From: Streptomyces solicavernae
GTDB taxonomy: Bacteria; Actinomycetota; Actinomycetes; Streptomycetales; Streptomycetaceae
Reading direction: 5' to 3'
NCBI RefSeq assembly: GCF_029968095.1
Contig: NZ_JASCIR010000038.1
Span: 1-39,999 of the forward strand
Length of the DNA stretch: 39,999 nt
Below, in pieces: positions 15,030 to 21,088 of this stretch; position 1 is the first letter of the stretch, and every line of letters begins with the position of its first letter. Below the pieces are notes generated by a model. It saw only the letters and a program-made list of their open reading frames with translations, ran no database searches and was not told where the DNA came from. The translations under genes were made by a program, and so were the position numbers.

Positions 15030-15632
15030 TCACGACCGGCCGGCCGGTCCCACCCGCTGCAGCAGCCCCCACGTGAACTCCGCGACACAGGGCCGCGGTT
15101 CACCGCCCTCCCGCTCGGGCACGGACAGGGCGAGCCCCCACCGCGTCGGCGCCGAGCCCTCCAGCGGGCGGGCCGGAGGGAACGCGCGGGCCGCCTCGTC
15201 GACCGTGCAGGACCAGGGCGTGAGGTCGGCCAGGGTGCGCAGCGCCGGGCCGGGGGCACCGGGGGCACGGATCAGCCACTCGTTCCAGACGGCGCCCGTC
15301 GGGGCGAGCAGCACCTCGAAGCGCAGGTCGGGCCAGAGCGGCACGGGCCAGAGCAGCGCCTCGCACTCCAGGTCGCCGATGGTGCGGCGGATCGTCTGCG
15401 GCGTACCGAGGATCGAGCGGTAGCGGGACGCGGCGGACCGGGAACGCGGCGAGCGCACCATCGCCTGCCAGCGGCGGTTGGCCTCACGCATCTCGGCGTC
15501 GGACGCACCGAGTTCCCGCCGTGCGTCTTCGACGAGACCGGGGTTGTGGTCGGCCATGCGGCGCAACAGGACGAGCTGGAAGTCGGCCGGGCCGAACGGG
15601 GTGGCGGAGGAGTTGGCGGGCATGGTTCTCAT
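15030..15632 (-). CDS. Protein of unknown function, 200 residues
   Basis: I do not recognise a named domain. The protein is soluble, with no signal peptide or membrane helix. The first 75 residues are charged and helical (FQLVLLRRMADHNPGLVEDA, DAEMREANRRWQAMV); the rest is Trp- and Pro-rich and likely beta-structured (LLWPVPLWPDLRFEVLL, AVWNEWLIRAPG). The ATG at 15632 overlaps the stop of the preceding gene as ATGA, so the two should be translationally coupled; a second ATG three codons later is possible. It lies 152 bases upstream of matB on the same strand. Its role is unknown; the overlap suggests it works with the 120-residue protein. Confidence 0.72.
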   Translation of the reverse strand: MRTMPANSSATPFGPADFQLVLLRRMADHNPGLVEDARRELGASDAEMREANRRWQAMVRSPRSRSAASRYRSILGTPQTIRRTIGDLECEALLWPVPLWPDLRFEVLLAPTGAVWNEWLIRAPGAPGPALRTLADLTPWSCTVDEAARAFPPARPLEGSAPTRWGLALSVPEREGGEPRPCVAEFTWGLLQRVGPAGRS

Positions 15633-15991
15633 GGTCGCGCAGGGCGGCCCTTCACGTCGGCAGCTACGGGCAGGCACGGCTCTTCGAGATCGACGTGGAC
15701 GTTGGTGATCCCGGGAAGCGCGCCCAGGTTCCGGGCGATCACGGCCGGGTCGTGGTCCCGACAGCCGAAGTTCTCGGCGGCGCGCAGGAAGAGCATGGCG
15801 TCGTGCCCGTCAGGAAAGAGGGTGTGGTCCACGCTCTCGACCGTTGCGACGAGATACATCGGGGTATCCGCCGAGTCGAAGTGGATGCTGGAACCTTGTG
15901 CCGGGCTCCAGGAGTGTGCCCACTCCCATTCGAAAGAGAGCTCCGGGCTGGTCCGGTCACGGTCGAGGACAAGGAAGACCGACACGATCAC
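15629..15991 (-). CDS. Protein of unknown function, 120 residues
   Basis: A soluble protein with no family I can name. It starts with a beta strand (VIVSVFLVLDRDRT), has a Trp/Ser-rich middle (FEWEWAHSWSPAQ) and two His/Asp-rich segments (VDHTLFPDGHDAMLFLR, CRDHDPAVIARNL). These could bind metal, but that is conjecture. The GTG start at 15991 has GGAG about eight bases upstream. Its stop overlaps the start of the next gene (ATGA). Its own start is overlapped by a possible 44-residue frame (GTGA). Confidence 0.65.
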   Translation of the reverse strand: MIVSVFLVLDRDRTSPELSFEWEWAHSWSPAQGSSIHFDSADTPMYLVATVESVDHTLFPDGHDAMLFLRAAENFGCRDHDPAVIARNLGALPGITNVHVDLEEPCLPVAADVKGRPARP

Positions 15992-16122
15992 AGGTACTCC
16001 GTAGGGTGTTGGCGGCAGTCGTACGCAGGCGCGGCGCCGTTGAGGTGGATGTACGGACGGCCGTCGGCAGGCCGGGCACAGCCCGGAATGGCGTAGGCCG
16101 GGAGAGCCGGCCGAAACGCCAT
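15988..16122 (-). CDS. Possible 44-residue peptide (weak)
   Basis: A frame beginning MAFRPALPAYAIPGCA ends in TGA that overlaps the GTG start of the 120-residue gene by four bases (GTGA). It contains two cysteines. There is no convincing ribosome binding site, the composition is unremarkable and it is in the same frame as the candidate membrane peptide before it. The stop-start overlap is the only positive sign. It may be chance. Confidence 0.25.
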   Translation of the reverse strand: MAFRPALPAYAIPGCARPADGRPYIHLNGAAPAYDCRQHPTEYL

Positions 16123-16146
16123 GCCGGGTATCGGGTCAGCGGTGGT

Positions 16147-16286
16147 TCAGGAGGACACGGAAGCTGCGCTGAACGTGGCTGAGAGGAGTGTCACGACCAC
16201 CGAGGTGCAGATGATGAACGCGAGGACGGCGCCGATCAGCGTTCCGTCGTTGGTGACTTTCCACCTCGCAGTCGACCCTTGCTCAT
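16147..16286 (-). pseudogene. Candidate small membrane peptide, reading frame broken by one base
   Basis: An ATG at 16286 overlaps the stop of the preceding 45-residue gene (ATGA) but reads only 16 codons. One frame over, the sequence continues as RWKVTNDGTLIGAVLAF and a membrane helix with a core of about 22 hydrophobic residues, ending in TGA at 16147. That second frame has no start codon of its own. Adding one C to the CCC run at 16276-16278 joins the two into a 46-residue single-pass membrane peptide beginning MSKGSTARWKV. I infer that the gene exists and has suffered a one-base loss or sequence error. Partner roles in the neighbouring methyltransferase locus (export, immunity) are guesses. 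Confidence 0.45.
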
Positions 16287-16420
16287 CGGCGTCCGTTGCC
16301 GATCTTCACCGTGTCCTCGTTGATCTTCTTGACCTTGTCGCGTAGGTCGCTCGGATCACCCTTCGGACTCTTCTTGACGAGGGGTACAGGAGAGGTGCCA
16401 AGCTGGCTGGGATCGCTCAT
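16283..16420 (-). CDS. 45-residue hydrophilic peptide downstream of the methyltransferase
   Basis: The frame starts MSDPSQLGTSPVPLVKKSP and ends KINEDTVKIGNGRR. It is highly charged, rich in Lys, Asp and Pro, with no hydrophobic helix. A GGAG site lies eight bases before ATG 16420; a longer in-frame start at 16507 lacks one. It begins 88 bases after the methyltransferase stop and its own stop overlaps the start of the next small frame. It could be a second substrate peptide, an accessory protein or a chaperone for the methyltransferase. It is the same length as the peptide at 17711-17848 but I see no obvious sequence similarity. Confidence 0.6.
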   Translation of the reverse strand: MSDPSQLGTSPVPLVKKSPKGDPSDLRDKVKKINEDTVKIGNGRR

Positions 16421-16508
16421 GAGGACTCCGTCTTCAGAGTTGATCTCTTGTACCTGGCTCGCCCGCGTCGTTCTTTGCCGGGACCGCGCGGGCGGGACAG
16501 GGTGCACT

Positions 16509-17711
16509 TTACGAGTTGGTGTTCTTCGCTCGAACCGGCACAGGACTGTCCGGGCTGTCGAGCCAAACCTGTTGATTGGGCGTGTACTTGGAGCCGCCCC
16601 GGGTGGTGAGCCCGAAGCGTTCGAAGCCGGGGCGTCCTTGCTTCTCCCACCACAGCCACGACACCTCTAGCTCGTCCCACAGGCTCCGGGGACCTTGCTG
16701 CACCACCCCGTACGAGCTCTTCCCTTCCTGGTAGTCGGCCGTCGCCCAGGTCGTGATGCCCCTGTCGAAGAGCCACAACCGATAGCTGCGCCCGCCGAGT
16801 TGCTGCACACGGCAGAAGAGGTCGGGGACCTGAACTCCGATCGCGAACATATGGATCCAGTCGCCCACGGCGTCAGGCGATACGGCTGTGGCGGAGTGAC
16901 GCCCGAACGCAGGCCAATCCGCCATGTCCACGTACTTGTTCGTGGCAGGGAGGATCTTTCTCTGGTCACGCATCGACATGAACGCCGACGAGCGGATGAA
17001 GCGTCCGCTGCCGATGCCGCGCTCGTCGATCGTGAGCCTGACGACAGCCTCCCCGCCGTAGACCGGGCCCCACGGAGCGACGATCACGCCGTTCGGGCGG
17101 CACTGGGCAATCCACTGGGAAGGGATGTAGCGGGCCGAGCACGTTGCGATCACTCTGTCGAAGACGCCTTGCTCGGGATATCCCTCCGTACCGTCACCCG
17201 TGCGGATGCGCGGTGAGTACCCCGCACGGCGAAGACGCTCCTGTGCCTCTGTCACAAACCCGGGATCGATCTCGACGCTGAATACCTGCTCGTCGCCCAG
17301 GCGATGGCACAGCAATGCTGTGTTCCAGCCGTTGCCGGTCCCGATCTCCAGGACCCTGTTGCCGGGTTGAGTATCCAGGGCGCCCAGCATCGAGAAGACC
17401 ATCGTGGGCATGCTGCTTGAGGAGGAAGCGATCCGCCCCGGCGCCGACCCCTCGTACGTACCGTCGTCCCACTGGGTCGTGATCGGCACGTCGGAGTGGA
17501 CGACGTCCCACCACAGTTCGGGCTCCTCCGATCGCAGCACACGCCGAGCCTGTTGGTTTCCTCCCGCTCGGCCCTGCCAGATGGCGTCGGGGACGAACGC
17601 GTCTCTGGGAACCGCTCTGAACGTCGGCAGCCAATCGGACGACAGCGCCCCGGATCGCAACAAGTGGCTGCCGACTGCTTCCGGGAACCCGGAGGGTGTG
17701 TTCTGGTCCAT
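16509..17711 (-). CDS. Protein-L-isoaspartate methyltransferase homologue with C-terminal extension (RiPP-type)
   Basis: This 400-residue protein has a PIMT-like SAM methyltransferase domain in its first 230 residues: VPRDAFVPDAIWQ near residue 34, SAM motif I VLEIGTGNGWNTALL at 120-134, the acidic ribose-binding end of strand 2 (FSVEIDP, Glu148), and DRVIATCSARYIP at 185-197. Housekeeping PIMT is about 210-230 residues; here a C-terminal domain of about 170 residues follows, Trp-rich (LWDELEVSWLWWEKQG). PIMTs with such an extension are known as RiPP tailoring enzymes, which methylate Asp side chains that then cyclise to aspartimide. ATG 17711 shares one base with the stop of the peptide gene (TGATG), so they are coupled. 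An alternative GTG start lies one codon upstream. No ATP-grasp or lanthionine synthetase gene is near. Confidence 0.85.
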   Translation of the reverse strand: MDQNTPSGFPEAVGSHLLRSGALSSDWLPTFRAVPRDAFVPDAIWQGRAGGNQQARRVLRSEEPELWWDVVHSDVPITTQWDDGTYEGSAPGRIASSSSSMPTMVFSMLGALDTQPGNRVLEIGTGNGWNTALLCHRLGDEQVFSVEIDPGFVTEAQERLRRAGYSPRIRTGDGTEGYPEQGVFDRVIATCSARYIPSQWIAQCRPNGVIVAPWGPVYGGEAVVRLTIDERGIGSGRFIRSSAFMSMRDQRKILPATNKYVDMADWPAFGRHSATAVSPDAVGDWIHMFAIGVQVPDLFCRVQQLGGRSYRLWLFDRGITTWATADYQEGKSSYGVVQQGPRSLWDELEVSWLWWEKQGRPGFERFGLTTRGGSKYTPNQQVWLDSPDSPVPVRAKNTNS

Positions 17712-17848
17712 CACTTGCCGTCCGCGGGGCCCTGACCGTCGTTGGTGTTGCCCCCTTCATCCGAACCTCCGCCCCCGTGCTTGTTGCCGGAGTCGCTGTC
17801 ATCCTGAGGGTTGCCGCCCGTTGCCCTGAGCGCCCACCAAGTCTCCAT
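17711..17848 (-). CDS. Putative RiPP precursor peptide, 45 residues, Gly/Asp/Asn-rich
   Basis: The peptide opens with METWWALRATGG, a possible recognition segment with two Trp, and continues as a hydrophilic Gly/Asp/Asn/Ser-rich region to the end. Of its 45 residues 13 are Gly, and Asp occurs at 16, 17, 19, 30, 37 and 43. Two Asp-Gly steps (37-38, 43-44) and two Asp-Ser steps (17-18, 19-20) are the contexts that form aspartimide most readily after Asp methylation. The ribosome binding site is a perfect AGGAGGT six bases before ATG 17848, among the strongest in the window. It contains no Cys, so a lanthipeptide is excluded. The coupling to the PIMT-type gene and the composition suggest an imiditide-like precursor; this is inference. 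Confidence 0.65.
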   Translation of the reverse strand: METWWALRATGGNPQDDSDSGNKHGGGGSDEGGNTNDGQGPADGK

Positions 17849-17995
17849 AGCCGTACCTCCTGGTCGTTGGGGAGTTGCTGCCAGTAACCAGGAAACTGCT
17901 CAGAACCAAGATCAGTTGGCACAAGACTTGCACAAACACTATGAGCCAAGCGGGAGTTGGTGTTGTCCGTCCACTCGAACTGGAACAGTGCCTTC
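17849..17995. promoter_or_regulatory. Divergent promoter and operator region of the peptide locus
   Basis: These 147 relatively AT-rich bases separate the peptide gene (minus) from its regulator (plus). Two direct repeats, tggcacaag and ttgcacaaa, place GCACAA at 17919-17924 and 17930-17935, one helical turn apart, a plausible binding site for the XRE regulator. On the plus strand TTGGCA at 17916-17921 is followed after 17 bases by ctatga, a weak -35/-10 pair for the regulator that overlaps the repeats. The AGGAGGT of the peptide gene is at 17855-17861. Confidence 0.5.
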
Positions 17996-19171
17996 ATGGA
18001 GAACACGCCTGCCGCTGGTGAGAACATCGCCGTGTTGCGCAAGGCCCGGGGCGTGGGCCAAGCGAAGCTCGCGCGCGAAGCGAAGATCTCGATCTCGTAC
18101 CTGACGAAGATCGAGACCGGGCTGCGCCCTGCAACACCACCTGCGGTTGCCGCCATTGCCAAGGCGCTTCATGTCACGACCGCGCGCATCTACGGCCAGC
18201 CGTTTCTCGGGCCGTCCGAACAGGCCGACCTGCTCAACGACCTTCGCGGAGCGGTCCGTCGCCACACGCTTCCCAAGGAAGACACTCCGCCGACCGACGA
18301 GTTGGCCGCCAGCTTGAACAAGGCGGCCCAGCTTCGCGCTGACACCCGCTACCTCGAACTCCTCCGGATACTTCCCTCGCTCCTGGGGCAGGCGACGGCG
18401 ACAGCCCTGGATGCAGGCGGGGACGCCGTCGCGTGGAGCCAGGTCGCGGACGTGTACGGATGCGCGTACGCCGTCGCTCACCGCCTGGGGCAGCCCGACC
18501 TCGCCGACATGATCGTGTCCCGCCAGGCGTGGGCGGCCCAGCAGACGTGGAACCCCACGGCAGAGGCAGCAACTGCCTGGAACGAAGCGGGGACGTTCCA
18601 GTCCGCCGGGCAGTACGACGACGGTCTCGCAATCATCGAACGAGCGATCTCGAAGTACGAGTCGGCCGGCGGCAGCGGCCCGGAGTACGTGGTCGCGCTC
18701 GGCTCCCTCCACCTGCGCGGCGTTGTCCTGGCCTCGCGCCACAGGGACAAGGGCGCCACGATGGACCACTTGCGCAGGGCCCGGAGCCTCTCGGGGCAGA
18801 TCGACGGTGACGTGCTCCAGCACAACCTCACCTTCGGTGCGGGAAACACGGCCCTCTACGAACTGGCCGCCCACATCGAACTCGATCAGCCGAACAAGGC
18901 CACCGAGATGTCTGACCCCTTGATGCAAGCGCCGCCGTCGGGGTTGAAGCCCAACAGGGTCGGGCGGTTGTTCATCGATGTGGCGCGGGCTCGCCTGGCA
19001 GTGAAGGACGTCGTAGGTGCAGAGGAGGCCTTGAAGAAGGCGTTCGCCGTCTCACCTCAGATGGCGGAGATCCACCCGATGAGCCGAGAGGTGCTGCGGG
19101 TGCTGTTCGTCATGCATCAGCGGGGTAGGCCGGATCTCATGGCTATGGCCAAGCGGACCGGCCTCGCCTAG
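17996..19171 (+). CDS. XRE-family regulator with TPR-like C-terminal domain
   Basis: This 391-residue protein starts with a lambda-repressor-type HTH (residues about 8-62: NIAVLRKARGVGQAKLAREA, then SYLTKIETGLRPATPPAVAAIAKAL). A long helical TPR-like region follows (for example AWNEAGTFQSAGQYDDGLAII). Proteins of this build in Streptomyces often sense peptides or small ligands and control an adjacent divergent gene cluster. It is divergent from the peptide-methyltransferase genes across 147 bases containing direct repeats, so it is the likely local regulator. The start is uncertain: ATG 17996 fits the HTH start but lacks a ribosome binding site; upstream GTG or TTG codons (17957-17963) are possible. 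Its codon use is less extreme in GC than that of the flanking operons, as for the rest of this locus. Confidence 0.8.
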   Translation: MENTPAAGENIAVLRKARGVGQAKLAREAKISISYLTKIETGLRPATPPAVAAIAKALHVTTARIYGQPFLGPSEQADLLNDLRGAVRRHTLPKEDTPPTDELAASLNKAAQLRADTRYLELLRILPSLLGQATATALDAGGDAVAWSQVADVYGCAYAVAHRLGQPDLADMIVSRQAWAAQQTWNPTAEAATAWNEAGTFQSAGQYDDGLAIIERAISKYESAGGSGPEYVVALGSLHLRGVVLASRHRDKGATMDHLRRARSLSGQIDGDVLQHNLTFGAGNTALYELAAHIELDQPNKATEMSDPLMQAPPSGLKPNRVGRLFIDVARARLAVKDVVGAEEALKKAFAVSPQMAEIHPMSREVLRVLFVMHQRGRPDLMAMAKRTGLA

Positions 19172-19308
19172 CTGGACGTCAGCGTGTCGCAACGTCGGTG
19201 CGGCCGACTTTCCCGACGCCTCCAAGTGACGGTACTGCCGGTGCCGCGACTTCGATACTGGCGTCGGCGTTGCAGGGTGACTCGGCGGACGTCAACGCGG
19301 AGGCTCCT

Positions 19309-19319
19309 ACGATCGTCTT
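19309..19319 (+). promoter_or_regulatory. Candidate -10 element, leaderless GNAT mRNA
   Basis: The hexamer tacgat matches TAnnnT and ends six bases before the ATG at 19320. There is no ribosome binding site, so transcription probably starts at the start codon. A -35 element is not clear. Confidence 0.45.
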
Positions 19320-19919
19320 ATGCTGCGAACCGTTTGCCCGATAGAGACAGACCGGCTGGTCCTGCGACCGTTCCGGCCTGGCGACCTGGAGGACGTTTAC
19401 GCCTACCAGTCCCGCCCGGACGTGGCTCGGTACCTGTACTGGGACGTGCGCGACCGAGCTCAAGTCCAGGAGGCGCTTGATCGCACCTGCCGCGAGACCA
19501 CGTTCACAGAAGAGGGTGACTGGCTGTCGTTCGCCGTGGTGTGGGGTGAGACTGGCGTGGTGGTCGGCGAGGTGGGTCTGAGGTTGCTCAGCCGGGGGCA
19601 CCGGCAGGGGGAGACGGGATTCATCTTCAACCCCGACTACCAGGGGCGGGGTCTGGCTGCCGAAGCGGCCGAAGCCATGCTGAGGCTGGGCTTTGAGGAC
19701 GCGGGATTGCACCGGATCATCGGCCGCTGCGACGCACGGAATGGGGCCTCGGCACGTCTGATGGAGAAGCTCGGCATGCGCCGTGAGGCTCACTTCGTGC
19801 AGAACGAGGTCGTCAAAGAGGAGTGGCGTGATGAGCTGGTCTACGGCCTGCTCAAGCGCGAATGGAAGGCCCGCGGGATGGCCGACCGAAGGACGGCGGA
19901 CCGCGGGGTCACTTCCTGA
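19320..19919 (+). CDS. GNAT N-acetyltransferase, RimJ/RimL type
   Basis: This 199-residue enzyme has the GNAT fold: the opening IETDRLVLRPFRPGDLEDV is typical of the RimJ/RimL branch, the acetyl-CoA pyrophosphate loop is YQGRGLAAEA, and the end of the domain is NGASARLMEKLGMRREAHF. Enzymes of this branch acetylate N-terminal amines of proteins or small amines, and some give drug or toxin resistance. The substrate here is unknown. It lies 148 bases after the XRE regulator on the same strand and ends 20 bases from the convergent FkbM gene. Whether it belongs to the peptide locus is uncertain. The start has a -10-like hexamer at leaderless spacing. Confidence 0.88.
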   Translation: MLRTVCPIETDRLVLRPFRPGDLEDVYAYQSRPDVARYLYWDVRDRAQVQEALDRTCRETTFTEEGDWLSFAVVWGETGVVVGEVGLRLLSRGHRQGETGFIFNPDYQGRGLAAEAAEAMLRLGFEDAGLHRIIGRCDARNGASARLMEKLGMRREAHFVQNEVVKEEWRDELVYGLLKREWKARGMADRRTADRGVTS

Positions 19920-19939
19920 CCTCGGCTCGGCAGGGTGAC

Positions 19940-20776
19940 TCAGGGGTGCCCAGGGGGAGACGGGCCGGCCCCTGCACGGTTCCGCAGAGCCCGCACCCCC
20001 GGCCGCCGCCCCTCCGCCAGGAACAGCACCGAGTTGACGTACCGCGGCCCCCGGAACGGCAGGACGCGGCGGAGGAGTCCTCGGCGGACCACATGGGCCG
20101 TGGTCGCCTGATGCGTGGCCAGGTCGAAGGTGTCGAGGGGGATCCAGGAGCGGCCGGGGAGGACCCAGCCGCGGTAGCCGTGGCCGGCGAGCAGGTCGAC
20201 CACCGGGGCCGTGGGCTGGATGCGGGCCTCCAACTCCACCAGGAGCGCCGGGTGGTCGCGGGCCAGGAGCTTGGCGGCGCCGCGCAGGACGGGGAGTTCG
20301 TTGCCGTCGACGTCGATCTTCACGAAGTCCACCCGGGCCGTTCCGCGCAGGCCGAGGGCGTCCAGGGGCAGGCAGGGCACGTCCAGGGCGCGGGCGTGGA
20401 TGTCGCGGCGTACGAGGGAGGAGACGCCGCGGTCGCCGCGTGCCGCCCGGTCGTCGTGCGGGAGCCAGAGGGGGGCCGTGCCGGAGTGGTCCGTCGCCGC
20501 CGCCTGGACCACGCGCACGTTGCCGGGCGTCGCCGCGTCCAGGGCGTGGGCCAGGTGCGGCACCGGTTCCACGGCGATCACCCGGCGGGCGCGCCCGGCG
20601 AGGCGGCGGGACCAGGGCCCGTACCAGCCGCCGACGTCGAGGGCCGTGTCGCAGTCGGCGGGGCAGAAGTCGGCGAGCCGGGCCAGCTCGGGCTCGAAGC
20701 GCGGGTACACGGCGGCCGCGAGGGCGCCGACCAGGCGGGCCGGGAGCAGCGGCCCGATGCGGGCGGCGACGGTCAT
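19940..20776 (-). CDS. FkbM-family SAM methyltransferase
   Basis: This 278-residue protein has the FkbM fold: SAM motif ALDVGGWYGPWSRRLAGRA, then AVEPVPH at the end of strand 2, and the family signature DFVKIDVDGNELPVLRGA. FkbM enzymes O-methylate hydroxyl groups of polyketides, sugars or lipids. The start ATG 20776 overlaps the stop of the Trm112-like gene (ATGA). It is the last gene of the long coupled operon and ends 20 bases from the convergent GNAT gene. The final 25 residues are Arg/Pro/Gly-rich and add nothing recognisable. The context suggests it methylates the glycoconjugate made by the upstream genes; this is inference. Confidence 0.87.
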   Translation of the reverse strand: MTVAARIGPLLPARLVGALAAAVYPRFEPELARLADFCPADCDTALDVGGWYGPWSRRLAGRARRVIAVEPVPHLAHALDAATPGNVRVVQAAATDHSGTAPLWLPHDDRAARGDRGVSSLVRRDIHARALDVPCLPLDALGLRGTARVDFVKIDVDGNELPVLRGAAKLLARDHPALLVELEARIQPTAPVVDLLAGHGYRGWVLPGRSWIPLDTFDLATHQATTAHVVRRGLLRRVLPFRGPRYVNSVLFLAEGRRPGVRALRNRAGAGPSPPGHP

Positions 20777-21081
20777 GACGAGTCGCCCCCTTCCGTACCG
20801 GCCGGGGCCGGTGCGGAGGCGGGTGCCCCGATCCGCCGGAGCAGCCGCTCGTGCTCCTCGTCCGCGACCTGCTCGCCGGAGGACGGGAGGAGTTGCGGGA
20901 TGCCGTCGATCAGCGGGTAGCGGCGGCGCAGCCGCGGGTTGTAGAGGGCGCCTTCCAGTGCGACGGCTCCCTCCGGGGCGAGGGCCCCCTCCGGTACGAG
21001 CGAGTCCGGTACGAGCAGGTGCAGCGGGCCCTTGTCGAGGGGGCAGGCGAGGATCTTCAGCAGCGGGTCGTCGGGGGTCAT
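20773..21081 (-). CDS. Trm112/UPF0434-like small zinc-finger-type protein
   Basis: This 102-residue protein begins LLKILACPLDKGPLHL and contains YPLIDGIPQLLP, the start and end signatures of the Trm112/UPF0434 family. In eukaryotes and archaea Trm112 binds and activates methyltransferases; bacterial members are little studied but often sit beside methyltransferase or glycosyltransferase genes. Only one Cys of the zinc pair is present (ACPLDKG), so metal binding may be lost. A repeated Pro-Glu-Gly-Ala segment sits in the middle. It overlaps the downstream FkbM gene by four bases and follows the transporter gene closely, which is consistent with a role as a methyltransferase partner. Confidence 0.8.
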   Translation of the reverse strand: MTPDDPLLKILACPLDKGPLHLLVPDSLVPEGALAPEGAVALEGALYNPRLRRRYPLIDGIPQLLPSSGEQVADEEHERLLRRIGAPASAPAPAGTEGGDSS

Positions 21082-21088
21082 CTCGGGG

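Noticed and set aside
16509..17711. Housekeeping protein-repair PIMT
   Set aside because: The protein is about 400 residues with a Trp-rich C-terminal domain and is coupled to a small peptide gene; repair PIMTs are about half that length.
16509..17848. Graspetide or lanthipeptide cluster
   Set aside because: No ATP-grasp, LanB, LanC, LanM or LanKC gene is in the window, and the peptide has no Cys.
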